Shown one piece after another: positions 8,559 through 18,146 of a stretch of DNA of 64,000 nt. Numbering within the stretch: position 1 is the stretch's first letter; every line of letters starts with the position of its first letter. The DNA is from Globisporangium splendens. Lineage: Eukaryota > Oomycota > Peronosporomycetes > Pythiales > Pythiaceae. Position numbers and translations under genes: made by a program. The stretch is taken from positions 1 to 64,000 of the forward strand of contig VFIW01000075.1 of the NCBI GenBank assembly GCA_006386115.1, read 5' to 3'. The notes under the pieces were generated by a model. The model was not told where the DNA came from. It worked only from the letters and a program-made list of their open reading frames with translations, and did not search any database.

Positions 8559-9320
8559 TTTGTCGCCTGATACCAGCGCGACCACCCGCTTGCAGAGGCG
8601 TGCCACCGCCCTGCTTGGAGCGAAACAGACGAACACGGTCAACTGCAAATTGCATGCGTTGACTGCGTTGCGCTGTCGGATCGGTAGACACTGTGCGAGT
8701 GCTACCTCCCTTAATTTTATTGATGCACGACATGAAGTCGGCATCGTACTCTTCTTCCGTCTCTCCAACAAAGAGGACGACTGGGATCGGGTGAATACGC
8801 AATTCCCCATTTTCACCCCGCAATCGCTTTTCACGCCAATTTTTAAATTGAGCGTCATAGTCCCGCGCACAAAGTCTGGCTCTCGCGAGCAGATTCGATG
8901 CGGTCTTGCCAGCCGCCATAGTTCTGGCGGCGGCATTTCGGGCAGTGAGTACTTGAGCTCATCGTGAACGATGGCTCGCACTCCTGCCTCTTCGTTTGTA
9001 ATGAGGACTTCGTGCTTCCTCTTACGATTGTTGACAGCCTCAACGGCGTCATTTTCCTCCTTCGTCCGATACATCGAGACGTCAGCGGATGGATCTCCCT
9101 CGAGCTCGTGGAGATAAGCGGCGTGTCGCTCGCTTTGCAACTCCTCGTACTCGACCCACTCGTCGACGGAGCCGAGCTTCATGGTGAGTGCTCCCTCGTC
9201 TTCAAGCGAGCTCCCGTCATTGTCAACGACGAGGAATTCCTCAGTCACTACCTCCTCTTCCAAAGCACGCGCGAACAACGGCTTCACGGAAGGGAGGTGT
9301 AATGGGGTATAACCAGCCAT
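7984..9320 (-). pseudogene. Antisense frame of family A, with one frame change
   Basis: Two minus-strand frames lie end to end: one from 9320 to beyond 8920, and one of 311 codons from an ATG at 8919 to 7984. They meet near 8920 with a 1-nt frame change, giving about 440 codons in all. The upstream part is acidic (ALEEEVVTEEF, DEWVEYEELQ). The downstream part has a charged block (KNWREKRLRGENGE), a low-complexity middle, and a C-terminal coiled-coil stretch (LLKQRVTALETELKEARQML). The ATG at 9320 comes from the inserted B LTR. Reading across the insertion into the remaining A tail, the frame continues without a stop almost to the A LTR. It covers the sense linker and chromodomain. It resembles the B antisense ORF in position and architecture, not in sequence. 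Whether the frame change is decay or a removed intron is unknown. Confidence 0.4.
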
Positions 9321-9946
9321 TACATGAAGGCGGATCTGTCCCCAGATCTAGTGTGTCACACACCACCTTCAGCGTGCATTGTGGAGACACAAATGACAAA
9401 GGGATTACGGTAATACAGTCCCCACATGCACGTGTGACGTCATTCGATGACGTCACGAGTGTTCTCTGTGCTGATCAGTGCAGAATGTTGTTCTCATGTA
9501 CTAATCAGTACAGAGCGATAACATCCATGTACTAATCAAGTACTGAGTGATGCTTCCTGCTTGGGAAACTGGACTGGCGACGAGACCGACGTGTCTCTGC
9601 CACCTGAAGTGAGTGGCGCGAGCCAATCACTTTGCAGGGATTTTATACAAGACTTGAAGTTCAAGTTTCTAGAAGATCCCGTAGGTTCAACCTCAGTGTA
9701 CCCAATGTTTTATATATCAGATTCATAGGTTTTATTGTGTATGTTTAGGTTTTAGTTATAAAACGTGTAGGAGCCCTAGTGGTGTTTTACATGTAGTGAC
9801 AGGAACCATAAGCCATTTCAATTCAGTTGCAATTTTACCACCAAGCCCTCAAGTCTTCCTTCCTCCCTCCAAGTCGGGAGACGCTTCCTCTGGCACAAGC
9901 GTGTGTGCCGTGTTTGAGGGACTGTTTGGAACAGCGCCCTCTTACA
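9298..9946 (+). repeat. LTR of family B, left LTR of B1
   Basis: 649 bp, TGTAATGG...CTCTTACA. It interrupts element A directly: the bases to the left (CGGAAGGGAGG) belong to the A 3' region. Compared with the other B LTRs it has small differences (GGGGTATAACC for GGGCTATAACC, AATACAG for AAGACAG). An AT-rich core with TTTATATAT lies in the middle. Two bases after its end comes the primer-binding site. Confidence 0.9.
9434..9456 (+). promoter_or_regulatory. CRE-type double palindrome in the B LTR
   Basis: Two perfect TGACGTCA octamers, at 9435-9442 and 9448-9455, are arranged so that the 23 bp form a palindrome around TCG. The octamer is the classical binding site of CREB/ATF-type bZIP factors. 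The copy at 16443 keeps both octamers; those near 1123 and 23449 have one changed by a single base (GACGTCGC). Nearby are further dyads: CTGATCAG, GTACTAATCAGTAC and GTACTAATCAAGTAC. These lie in U3 and are symmetric, so they could serve transcription in either direction. Binding is inference. Confidence 0.55.
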
Positions 9947-9948
9947 CC

Positions 9949-9966
9949 TGGTAGCACTTCGAGCGG
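9949..9966 (+). other. Primer-binding site of B1
   Basis: TGGTAGCACTTCGAGCGG begins two bases after the LTR end. It shares TGGTAGCACT with element A, then diverges, so only the first 8-10 bases are likely to pair with the priming tRNA. An identical site follows the LTR at 16308-16957 and primes B2. Confidence 0.65.
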
Positions 9967-9987
9967 TCCTTCCAACGACCCAGTGAA

Positions 9988-11115
9988 GTGAAGAGGTTTG
10001 ACGACGCGGCTTTAAGCACGTCGCGCATTCCTGTCCAAGACCCTGCGAGCATCCTTGTTTGGAACATGGATGCTACAGGAACCCCACTCGGTCCAACAGT
10101 ACCGGAAACTGTCGAGTTGACTATTGAGGGTTTCCCTCATCTGTCTTCTCATGAGCGGATGGCGCTTGAGCGCATGCGAGATGTCATCGGAGAGGCTGCC
10201 GTGGTCAGTCTGCTTCGATCGGCGTCTCCAGAGGACCAGAAGAGCGCGGTGGTCAGTTTCATGCACCACGAGATCATGTCCTCCCGGAAGCAGGTCGCAA
10301 CCCCTGTTTCCTCAATCAGGACGGTGCCACTGAAGCTTGACGTCTCTCCGTATCGCGGCGGAGAGAACGAACCTCTCTCACGATGGTTCGTCGAGTTGGA
10401 TGCAGCCATCACTGCAAGACAACTGCGAGACCCTTCGCAGCAAGTGTTGTTCGCGATGTCCAACCTTGCGGGTCGTGCGAAGAGCTGGGCGTATGGTAAG
10501 CGTTTAGTGGATCTAAACTGCTTCCCCAGCTACGATCATTTCAAGACCGAACTCAAGAAGGCGTTTGAACCTCCACAGAGTGAGTTCCGTGCACGCGCCG
10601 AGTTCCTCAAGCTTCGTCAAGGCCGTTTCGACCTTCACTCGTATGCACAACGTGCTCGTTACTTGGTGTCGAGCATCGTTGACGAGCCGATTGACGTTCC
10701 GACGCAAGTCGTGACGTTCGTGACGGGTCTGAACGATGGTCCGATTCGGAACCAACTGTTCCGCGAGTATCCGAAGACGCTGGACGAAGCCATCGAACGC
10801 GCGATGCAAGAAGAGTTCAGCATGAAGCAAGCGAACTTCCACGGGTTTGCGTCGAGACCAATGCGGCAATCAAATGTTGCGCATGATGGCCCCGAGCCCA
10901 TGGACATCTCGTACATTTCCACGCCTGGGAATGAGCGTCCTCGCAACGATGGAAAGTGTTTCCGTTGCGGGAAGCCGGGTCACATTGCTCGGAACTGCAA
11001 GGTGTCTTTGCCGGGTCGGCAAACGACACAAGGTGCTCGTTCGAACAACCACGATCGTTCTTACGGTCGTCGGTTCGAGCGGTCACCTGGGCCAAAAAAC
11101 GGGAATGGACAGTAG
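9988..11115 (+). CDS. gag: Gag of B1
   Basis: The frame is open from 9988; the first ATG matching the B2 reading is at 10066 (MDATGTPLGP), which gives about 349 residues and is my preferred start. The capsid-like region contains LSRWFVELDAAI, NLAGRAKSWAYG and GRFDLHSYAQRARYL. A CCHC knuckle CFRCGKPGHIARNC lies near the C terminus. The frame is uninterrupted and ends at TAG 11113-11115, with the slippery AAAAAAC 14 bases before it. This is the only intact B Gag in the window, so it could in principle supply particles to other copies. Confidence 0.85.
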   Translation: MKRFDDAALSTSRIPVQDPASILVWNMDATGTPLGPTVPETVELTIEGFPHLSSHERMALERMRDVIGEAAVVSLLRSASPEDQKSAVVSFMHHEIMSSRKQVATPVSSIRTVPLKLDVSPYRGGENEPLSRWFVELDAAITARQLRDPSQQVLFAMSNLAGRAKSWAYGKRLVDLNCFPSYDHFKTELKKAFEPPQSEFRARAEFLKLRQGRFDLHSYAQRARYLVSSIVDEPIDVPTQVVTFVTGLNDGPIRNQLFREYPKTLDEAIERAMQEEFSMKQANFHGFASRPMRQSNVAHDGPEPMDISYISTPGNERPRNDGKCFRCGKPGHIARNCKVSLPGRQTTQGARSNNHDRSYGRRFERSPGPKNGNGQ

Positions 11116-11136
11116 GGAGGGGCCTCCCACTGGCCC
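11094..11136 (+). promoter_or_regulatory. -1 frameshift signal at the gag-pol boundary of B1
   Basis: AAAAAAC at 11094-11100 is in frame as A AAA AAC, the most efficient class of -1 slippery heptamer (used at mouse mammary tumour virus gag-pro). A short hairpin follows, GGGCC (11120-11124) with GGCCC (11132-11136) over a 7-nt loop, some 20 nt downstream, farther than the usual 5-9 nt spacer. In B1 one base after the gag stop has been lost relative to B2, and a TAA precedes the Pol ATG at 11213, so the -1 path is broken here although the heptamer is kept. Confidence 0.65.
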
Positions 11137-11212
11137 GGAAAAGAGGACTGTGGACGTTGTGGAGACACAGGACTCTGACCCCCATGTGCATTAAGCACAT
11201 GCAGTTTCCACT

Positions 11213-14200
11213 ATGAGTGAGAAGAGTGTCAGTCAAACGTCAAGTTTGATCGTTCATAAAGTTCATGTAGACGGTATTGCAACGCCTCTACGAGCTTTGG
11301 TTGACACTGGTGCGTCGAACAACTTTGTTCGAAATGAAGTAATCATCAGGCATGGTGTCTTCGTGCCTGATGCGAATGAAGAAAAGACAATGATTGTCCG
11401 GTTGGCAAATGGGTCAACTGTGAAGATGCCGAAGCGCGTGGTGCGCTTGGCAATCACGTGTGAAGATTTCCGAGGTGAAGACGAGTTCATTTTACTCGAC
11501 CTCGATGACAAGTTTGACATCATCCTGGGAATGCCGTGGTTGAAGCGTTACCAACCTAGCATTGACTGGATGAATATGAAGATCTCCGTTGACAAGTCAC
11601 GCGATGTTGACTTGTGCTGCACAACAACGGATGAAGTGGTATGGGTGTACACATCTGTGGAAGAGGTCCCAGATGGCCCTTGTGGCATTGCGGTATGCGA
11701 TGGCCCCCCATGTTCACAAGTGGTACCCATTTTGAAGACGACGAACGGAGGTGGAGCAGTCAGGCGCCAGAAAAAGACTGTCTCCTTTGCCATCGACGAC
11801 GACAAGGTTCGCGATGGCGTTGACAAGAGTGAATGGAAGAGGAACAAACACCCTTCCCAACAAGACAAGAAGAAGACCAGCAAGAGAAGTGTTTCGTCAA
11901 GAGTTTTGAGTTCCCCCGATCAAGGTACAAGTGGCGATGAGGAAGGGAGTGTCCAAGCACAAGACATTCCAAGCGAGTTTGTGAATATCGCGGTCTACAA
12001 TGAAGAAGGTGACATGGATGTAATCCGTCACGTGAAGGTTGAAAATCCTCCAAGTTCAGTCCAAGAGTTGATTTCCTTGCTGTCGATAAGCAAGAAGACA
12101 CTGGAGCGCAGCCTATCGAGAGGCGATATTGCGCAGGTGTGTGTGATCGTCGAAATGGTCGACGAAGGCTTCGTCAACACAGCATCGAGTGCGGATGTGT
12201 TGGACGAAAAGACACGGAAGGAAAGGTTCGAGGAGCAGTCGTGGGACGCCCTCAAGAAGAACCCCGTGTATGCGCTTGCCAAGGGATATGAAGACATCTT
12301 CCCTGACAAGGTGCCGGACGAATTGCCATTCGACAGAGGCATTCGTCATGAGATTGATGTACTTCCTGGCACGAAGTACTGCATCACAAGACAGTGGCCG
12401 TTGTCAAAGGAACAAGTCGAGGCAATCGACGAGTTCTTTACACAACGTGCTAAGGCTGGTCATGTGCGAGAGAGCAAGTCTCCGCATTGCAGCCCCACTT
12501 TCTGTGTGAAGAAAGCAACTGGAGGTTGGCGCATTGTTCATGCTTTCAACAAGCTGAACGACGCGACAATTCCAGCCCAGACTCCGGTTCCACGCAAGGA
12601 CATGATCCTTGGTGGAATGGTTGGCAGCACCGTCTTTAGTGCTATCGATCTGAAAGATGGGTTCTATCAGATTCGAATGCGTGAGAGCGATGTTCCACTA
12701 ACCGCAGTGAGTACCCCGAGTGGTATGCTGTGGGAATGGTTAGTGATGCCACAGTGACTGAAGAATGCTCCTGCGACCTTCAATCGAATGGTCACGAACG
12801 TTCTTCGTCCTCTGCGAACATTTGCACCAAGTTACTTTGACGACATTTTCGTTCACAGTAAGGTCACGAATGGGAAGTCTGATGTCGATGTTCATCTCGA
12901 TCATCTTCGTCAAGTTTTCCAGGTCATGCGTGAGAACAAACTCTACGCAAACTTGAAGAAGTGTATGTTCTTCGCCCCCGAGATCCCTGTTCTCGGTTGT
13001 TTTGTGGGCAAGAGCGGTGTTCGAGTCGATCCGGAGAAGGTCAAAGCTATTGACGATTGGCCTGTGCCAAAGAAGTCAAACAGCTACGACAATGGTTGGG
13101 TCTAGCCAACTACTTGCACAAGTACACGCGCAATTATGCAGCGTTGGTGCAACCCCTCACACAGCTCTTGAAGAAAGACGTTGAGTGGAAGTGGTCGAAA
13201 GACCATCAGACGGCGTTCGAAGAAGTCAAGAGGAGTCTTCGAGAAGCTCCTGTGTTGGCTCTGTCAAACCACGACAAGCCGTTCCACGTCGTCTGTGATG
13301 CGAGCGACTATGCCATCGGTTGCGCATTGATGCAACACGATGATGAGGGTCACGAGCGAGTTGTGTCGTATCAGTCACGACAACTCCGACCCGCAGAACG
13401 GAACTACCCAGTTCATGACAAGGAACTTCTGGCGATGAAGTATTCTTTGGTCAAGTTCCGTGTGTATCTGCTTGGCGAGGAGCGCTTTGCTATCTACACT
13501 GACCACGCATCTTTGCGTACGGCAGTGAAGACTCCTCATTTGTCGCAAAGAATGGCGAGATGGTTCTCCTTCTTTGCAGAGCACAACTTTGTTGTACACT
13601 ACAAGCCAGGCAAGACGAACATCTTAGCCGATGCGCTGTCAAGACGTCCGGATTACGATCCGAAGACCAAGAGTGAAGACACGGACGGAGCGTGTCGACT
13701 CTGTGAAGATGTTCAAGCGATCGTGGTGCGAGCTACGACTACAGTGCGAGAAGAAATCGTCGAAGGGTACAAGTCTGACGAAACATGTCAGGACTTGCTG
13801 AAGTACTTCAAGAACCCTTCCGACAAAGCGCTGCAAGGTCTTCCGTCGCGCACAAGATCGCGAGTTCACCGCTTTCGAGTACACAATGGGTTGTTGTACT
13901 ACGCGGTCGAACAAGGGGATACAGCAAGGGTTGTTGTTCCCAACGACGAAGGTCTGCGTCATCGACTCTTGTATGAGTACCATGACAGTCCTTCGGGTGG
14001 CCACCTCGGACGTGAGAAAACGTTTCTCAGTCTTTCCCGGGATTACTACTGGCCACACATGTACAAGTGGGTACGCAAGTATGTGAGGACTTGCGAGATC
14101 TGCCAGCGAGTGAAACCCTCTGGTTCCACGCAGGCACCACTTCGTTCATTGGCTGTCCCGTCGGACAGTTGGAAGTCTGTGAGTATGGATTTCATATTCG

Positions 14201-15747
14201 GACTTCCAAGAGACACACATGGACGCAATGGCATCCTTGTGTTTGTGGACCGATTCAGCAAGATGGTTCATCTTGCGCCTGTTTCGGACAAGATCTCTGC
14301 TGAGAAGACTGCCAAGGTCTTTGTAGACGTCGTATTCCGTCTGCACGGACTACCAGTCGAGATCGTGTCTGACCGTGACACCCGTTTCACGTCCAAGTTC
14401 TGGCGTGCACTGTTCGGACTTCTGGACACCAAGTTGTCCATGTCAACAGCGGCACACCCTGAAACGGACGGTCAAACAGAGCGAGTGAATCGCGTCCTCG
14501 AAGACGTGTTGCGCAGTTACGCAACGTCTTTCAAAGAGTGGAGTGAGTTTCTCCCTCTTGCCGAGTTTGCGTTGAACAACTCCACGCATGTCTCGACAGG
14601 TCACTCTCCATTTTATGTGAACTATGGCATTCACCCTCGAGTGCCTGCTTCCATAATGGGTGAGGTCTCTGCCTTAAGTGGGGGAGGGACTCCGGCTCAT
14701 GGTAACAAGCCGAAGTCGTCTTATGACCTGAGTGCTGCTTCCGAGTTGAAAGCAAATTTTGACTCGATGAAACCCCTCGACGACCTAACAAGTCGTGAAG
14801 AGCAGCAAGTCGATGACTTTGTTGTGAGGAGGCAAGCCGTTGTGAGGTTTGTTCGAGACGCAATTGCGAAGGCTCAGGATCTGCAAAAGGAACAAGCAGA
14901 CAAGAGCGGAAGGAAGAACAAGCAAGTTTATAAGATCGATGATCTTGTATTGCTTAGCACGGCGAACCTGCCTGAACACGCAGTGTCCAACTTGGGAAGC
15001 TCGAAGCTTCTGCCAAGGTTCATCGGACCGTTCAAGGTAGTTAAATGCAATGGGGATGCATACACGCTAGACATACCTACACGCATGCGTCTACACCCGA
15101 CATTTTATGTGGGTAGACTAAAGCCTTACCTTCCAAGTGGATCTGCGGATCCTACGAGATCTTCCGCAAACGATCGAGCTGATCGTGAAGCCTCTCCACT
15201 TGATTGCGAAAAGCAAACAGCTCATCGCTCTGGAGATTCTTCTCGGCGTACAGGAGTTGCAGGACGTCGAAGGATTGGTCCTTCACTGCCTCCAACGCTT
15301 GAAGACGAGAATGGTACTCACCACGAAGTACCTCGAGAGCCGAACCTGCCTCTTCCACAGAGCGCAACAGGCGATCGTGAGCCAACTCACGAGACTTCTC
15401 GTTCTTCCGGAGTCGAACAAGTTCGTCCTGAACCTGTTGGAACCGTTCCTCGTAACGGGACTCCAAAGCCGAACACTGGGCAGAACCTTCTGTCAGATCG
15501 TCGATCTTCAACTCATGATCGGCGACAAGGTTTTCGAGACTCTCGCAGCGTTCCTCAAGTGTCGAACAACGCTGCTGCAAAGCCTCTATTTGCCCACGAT
15601 GAGCACTCTTCCACTTCCAGAGTCGCTCAATCGTTTTCTCGTTCAGTCCCACCCCCGTTATTAGACTCTCAGGGAGAGCATCGCTGGGTGGTTGAGTCGA
15701 TTGTTGATCATGAAGATCGACCGACTCATCGTCGAGGAAAGAAGTAG
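11213..15747 (+). pseudogene. pol: Pol of B1 (protease-RT-RNaseH-integrase-linker), disrupted
   Basis: From the ATG at 11213 the protease (LRALVDTGASNNFV, then IILGMPWLKRYQPS) and RT run in one frame. A TGA at 12755-12757 replaces the Gly codon seen in B2 (CAGGGACTG). The frame resumes through SYFDDIFVHS and is shifted by a 1-nt loss near 13072. From 13057 a second long frame contains the end of RT, RNase H (VVCDASDYAIGCALM), the integrase HHCC (YEYHDSPSGGHLGR to CEICQRVK) and DDE residues, and the IGPFKVVKCNGD region. A CAG-to-TAG change at 15745-15747 truncates it just inside the chromodomain, and the following ~150 bp are rearranged. Three independent lesions mean no functional enzyme is made. 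Confidence 0.9.
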
Positions 15748-16330
15748 TTGAACCATCAACGCTTCTACAGAGTTCGGTGGCCGGGGAGAGCACTGAAGCT
15801 CGGACACTGGGTAGCATCGGCAGCCATTGGAGTCTGATGTTCTCCCGACGTGGTCCGCAGCTATGAGAACTGCTTGGAGCGTCCGCAGGGGATGACATTA
15901 CGACGACCAGAGCTACGGTTTCGCTCTGTCGTCAGCGGGAGTTCTTCTTTGGGCACGAGCGTTGCCACGACGAAGAAGACGCTCCATCTTGTTCTCATTC
16001 TCAAGACGAACAAATGTTCGCCATGAGTCTCTCTGGGCTGCGATGTGTTGGTTCGGATCATCACGATCATTGATCCGACGCCAACTGAAGAACCGCTCCT
16101 TGTAGAACTCGAGCTCCCCCTTCTTCTTCAGAATGGGAGAAATGTCAAGGAGTTCTGGAGCTGTCCGCTGTCCGCTGTCGATTGGACGACGGACGTTCTT
16201 CACGGTTCACTTGGTCACTTGGTCGCTTCATTGCCAATTGCAAAGTGAACTGCTCCGAAAGGTCTGCAAAAGTACGCAAGGTACTTGTGGCTTTAAGGAG
16301 GGGATGATGTAATGGGCTATAACCAGCCAT
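15152..16330 (-). pseudogene. Antisense frame of B1, broken
   Basis: The C-terminal 248 codons (15152-15898) still read as the coiled-coil part of the B antisense protein, with NEKTIERLWKWKSAH and the heptad-rich LQQRCSTLEERCESLENL. The N-terminal part, from the ATG at 16330 in the LTR, is split over different frames by indels around 15780-15900 and 16140-16200. The B2 counterpart is intact, so B1 shows decay of the same gene. Confidence 0.55.
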
Positions 16331-16957
16331 TACATGAAGGTGGATCTGTCCCCAGATCTAGTGTGTCACACACCACCTTCAGCGTGCATTGTGGAGACAC
16401 AAATGACAAAGGGATTACGGTAAGACAGTCCCCACATGCACGTGTGACGTCATTCGATGACGTCACGAGTGTTCTCTGTGCTGATCAGTGCAGAATGTCG
16501 TTCTCATGTACTAATCAGTACAGAGCGATGACATCCATGTACTAATCAAGTACTGAGTGATGGTTCCTGCTTGGGAAACTGGGCTGGCGACGAGACCGAC
16601 GTGTGTCTGCCACCTGGAGTGAGTGGCGCGAGCCAATCACTTTGCATGGATTTTATACAAGACTTGAAGCTCAAGCTTCTAGAATATCCCGTAGGTTCAA
16701 CCTCAGTGTACCCAAGGTTTTATATATCAGATTCATAGGTTTTATTGTGTATGTTTAGGTTTTAGTTATAAAACCTGTATGAGCCCTTGGGGTTCATTTG
16801 TAAGTAGCGACAGGAACCATAACCATTTTCAATTCAGTTGCAAATTTTCCTCCAAGTACTCAAGTCTTCGTTCCTCCCTCCAAGTCGGGAGATCGCTTCT
16901 CTGGCACAAGCGTGTGTGCCGTGTTTGAGGGACTGTTTGGAACAGCGCCCTCTTACA
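16308..16957 (+). repeat. LTR of family B shared by B1 and B2
   Basis: 650 bp, TGTAATGGGC...CTCTTACA. It is preceded by a B polypurine tract and followed by a B primer-binding site, so one LTR serves as the 3' end of B1 and the 5' end of B2. Such LTR sharing is the signature of ectopic recombination between LTRs, or of tandem insertion products, and not of two separate integrations. Confidence 0.9.
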
Positions 16958-17077
16958 CCTGGTAGCACTTCGAGCGGTCCTTCCAACGACCCAGTGAAGT
17001 GAAGAGGTTTGACGACGCGGCATTGAAGCACGTCGCGCATTCCTGTCCAAGACCCTGCGAGCATCCTTGTTTGGAAC

Positions 17078-18124
17078 ATGGATGCTACAGGAACCCCACT
17101 CGGTCCAACAGTACCGGAAACTGTCGAGTTGACTATTGAGGGTTTCCCTCATCTGTCTTCTCATGAGCGGATGGCGCTTGAGCGCATGCGAGATGTCATC
17201 GGAGAGGCTGCCGTGGTCAGTCTGCTTCGATCGGCGTCTCCAGAGGACCAGAAGAGCGCGGTGGTCAGTTTCATGCACCACGAGATCATGTCCTCCCGGA
17301 AGCAGGTCTCAACCCCTGTTTCCTCAATCAGGACGGTGCCACTGAAGCTTGACGTCTCTCCGTATCGCGGCGGAGAGAACGAGCCTCTCTCACGATGGTT
17401 CGTCGAGTTGGATGCAGCCATCGCTGCAAGACAACTGCGAGACCCTTCGCAGCAAGTGTTGTTCGCGGTGTCCCCTTGCGGGTCGTGCGAAGAGCTGGGC
17501 GTATGGCAAGCGTTTAGCGATCTAAACTGCTTCCCCAGCTACGATCATTTCAAGACCGAACTCAAGAAGGCGTTTGAACCTCCACAGAGTGAGTTCCTGC
17601 ACGCGCCGAGTTCCTCAAGCTTCGTCAAGGCCGTTTCGACCTTCACTCGTATGCACAACGTGCTCGTTACTTTGGTGTCGAGCATCGTTGACGAGCCGAT
17701 TGACGTTCCGACGCAAGTCGTGACGTTCATGGCGGGTCTGAACGATGGTCCGATTTGGAACTAACTGTTCCGCGAGTATCCGAAGACGCTGGACGAAGCC
17801 ATCGAACGCGCGATGCAAGAAGAGTTCAGCATGAAGCAAGCGAAGTTCCACGGGTTTGCGTCGAGACCAATGCGGCAATCAAATGTTGCGCATGATGGTC
17901 CCGAGCCCATGGACATCTCGTACATTTCCACGCCTGGGAATGAGCGTCCTCGCAACGATGGAAAGTGTTTCCGTTGCGGGAAGCCGGGTCACATTGCTCG
18001 GAACTGCAAGGTGTCTTTGCCGGGTCGGCAAACGACACAGGGTGCTCGTTCGAACAACCACGATCGTTCTTACGGTCGTCGGTTCGATCGATCACCTGGA
18101 CCAAAAAACGGGAATGGACAGTAG
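17078..18124 (+). pseudogene. gag: Gag of B2, disrupted
   Basis: The ATG at 17078 begins the same protein as B1 (MDATGTPLGPTVPE). Small indels shift the frame near 17470-17520 and again near 17595 (one G lost), and a CAA-to-TAA change stops it at 17762-17764. The nucleocapsid part resumes in 17813-18124 with the CCHC knuckle CFRCGKPGHIARNC and ends at TAG 18122. No complete Gag can be made. Confidence 0.85.
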
Positions 18125-18146
18125 GGGCGGGGCCTCCTACTGGCCC
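18103..18146 (+). promoter_or_regulatory. -1 frameshift signal at the gag-pol boundary of B2
   Basis: AAAAAAC at 18103-18109 is in the gag frame as A AAA AAC. A GGGCC/GGCCC hairpin lies at 18130-18134 and 18142-18146. Unlike B1, the -1 frame is open from within gag (17965) through the gag stop into protease, so this copy preserves the ancestral frameshift arrangement of family B. Confidence 0.7.

Larger units (their letters stand above)
9298..16957 (+). mobile_element. Family B retrotransposon, copy B1 (defective)
   Basis: Bounded by LTRs 9298-9946 and 16308-16957, with primer-binding site TGGTAGCAC at 9949 and polypurine tract AAGGAGGGGATGA before the right LTR. The right LTR is followed directly by another primer site, so it doubles as the 5' LTR of B2. 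Gag is intact. Pol carries a nonsense codon at 12755, a 1-nt loss near 13072 and a nonsense codon at 15745. The 3' antisense region is scrambled by indels. B1 is therefore non-autonomous. Confidence 0.85.

Noticed and set aside
9298..9946. Target-site duplication around the B array
   Set aside because: The 5 bp on the left (GGAGG) and right (CTATA) do not match, so none is claimed.
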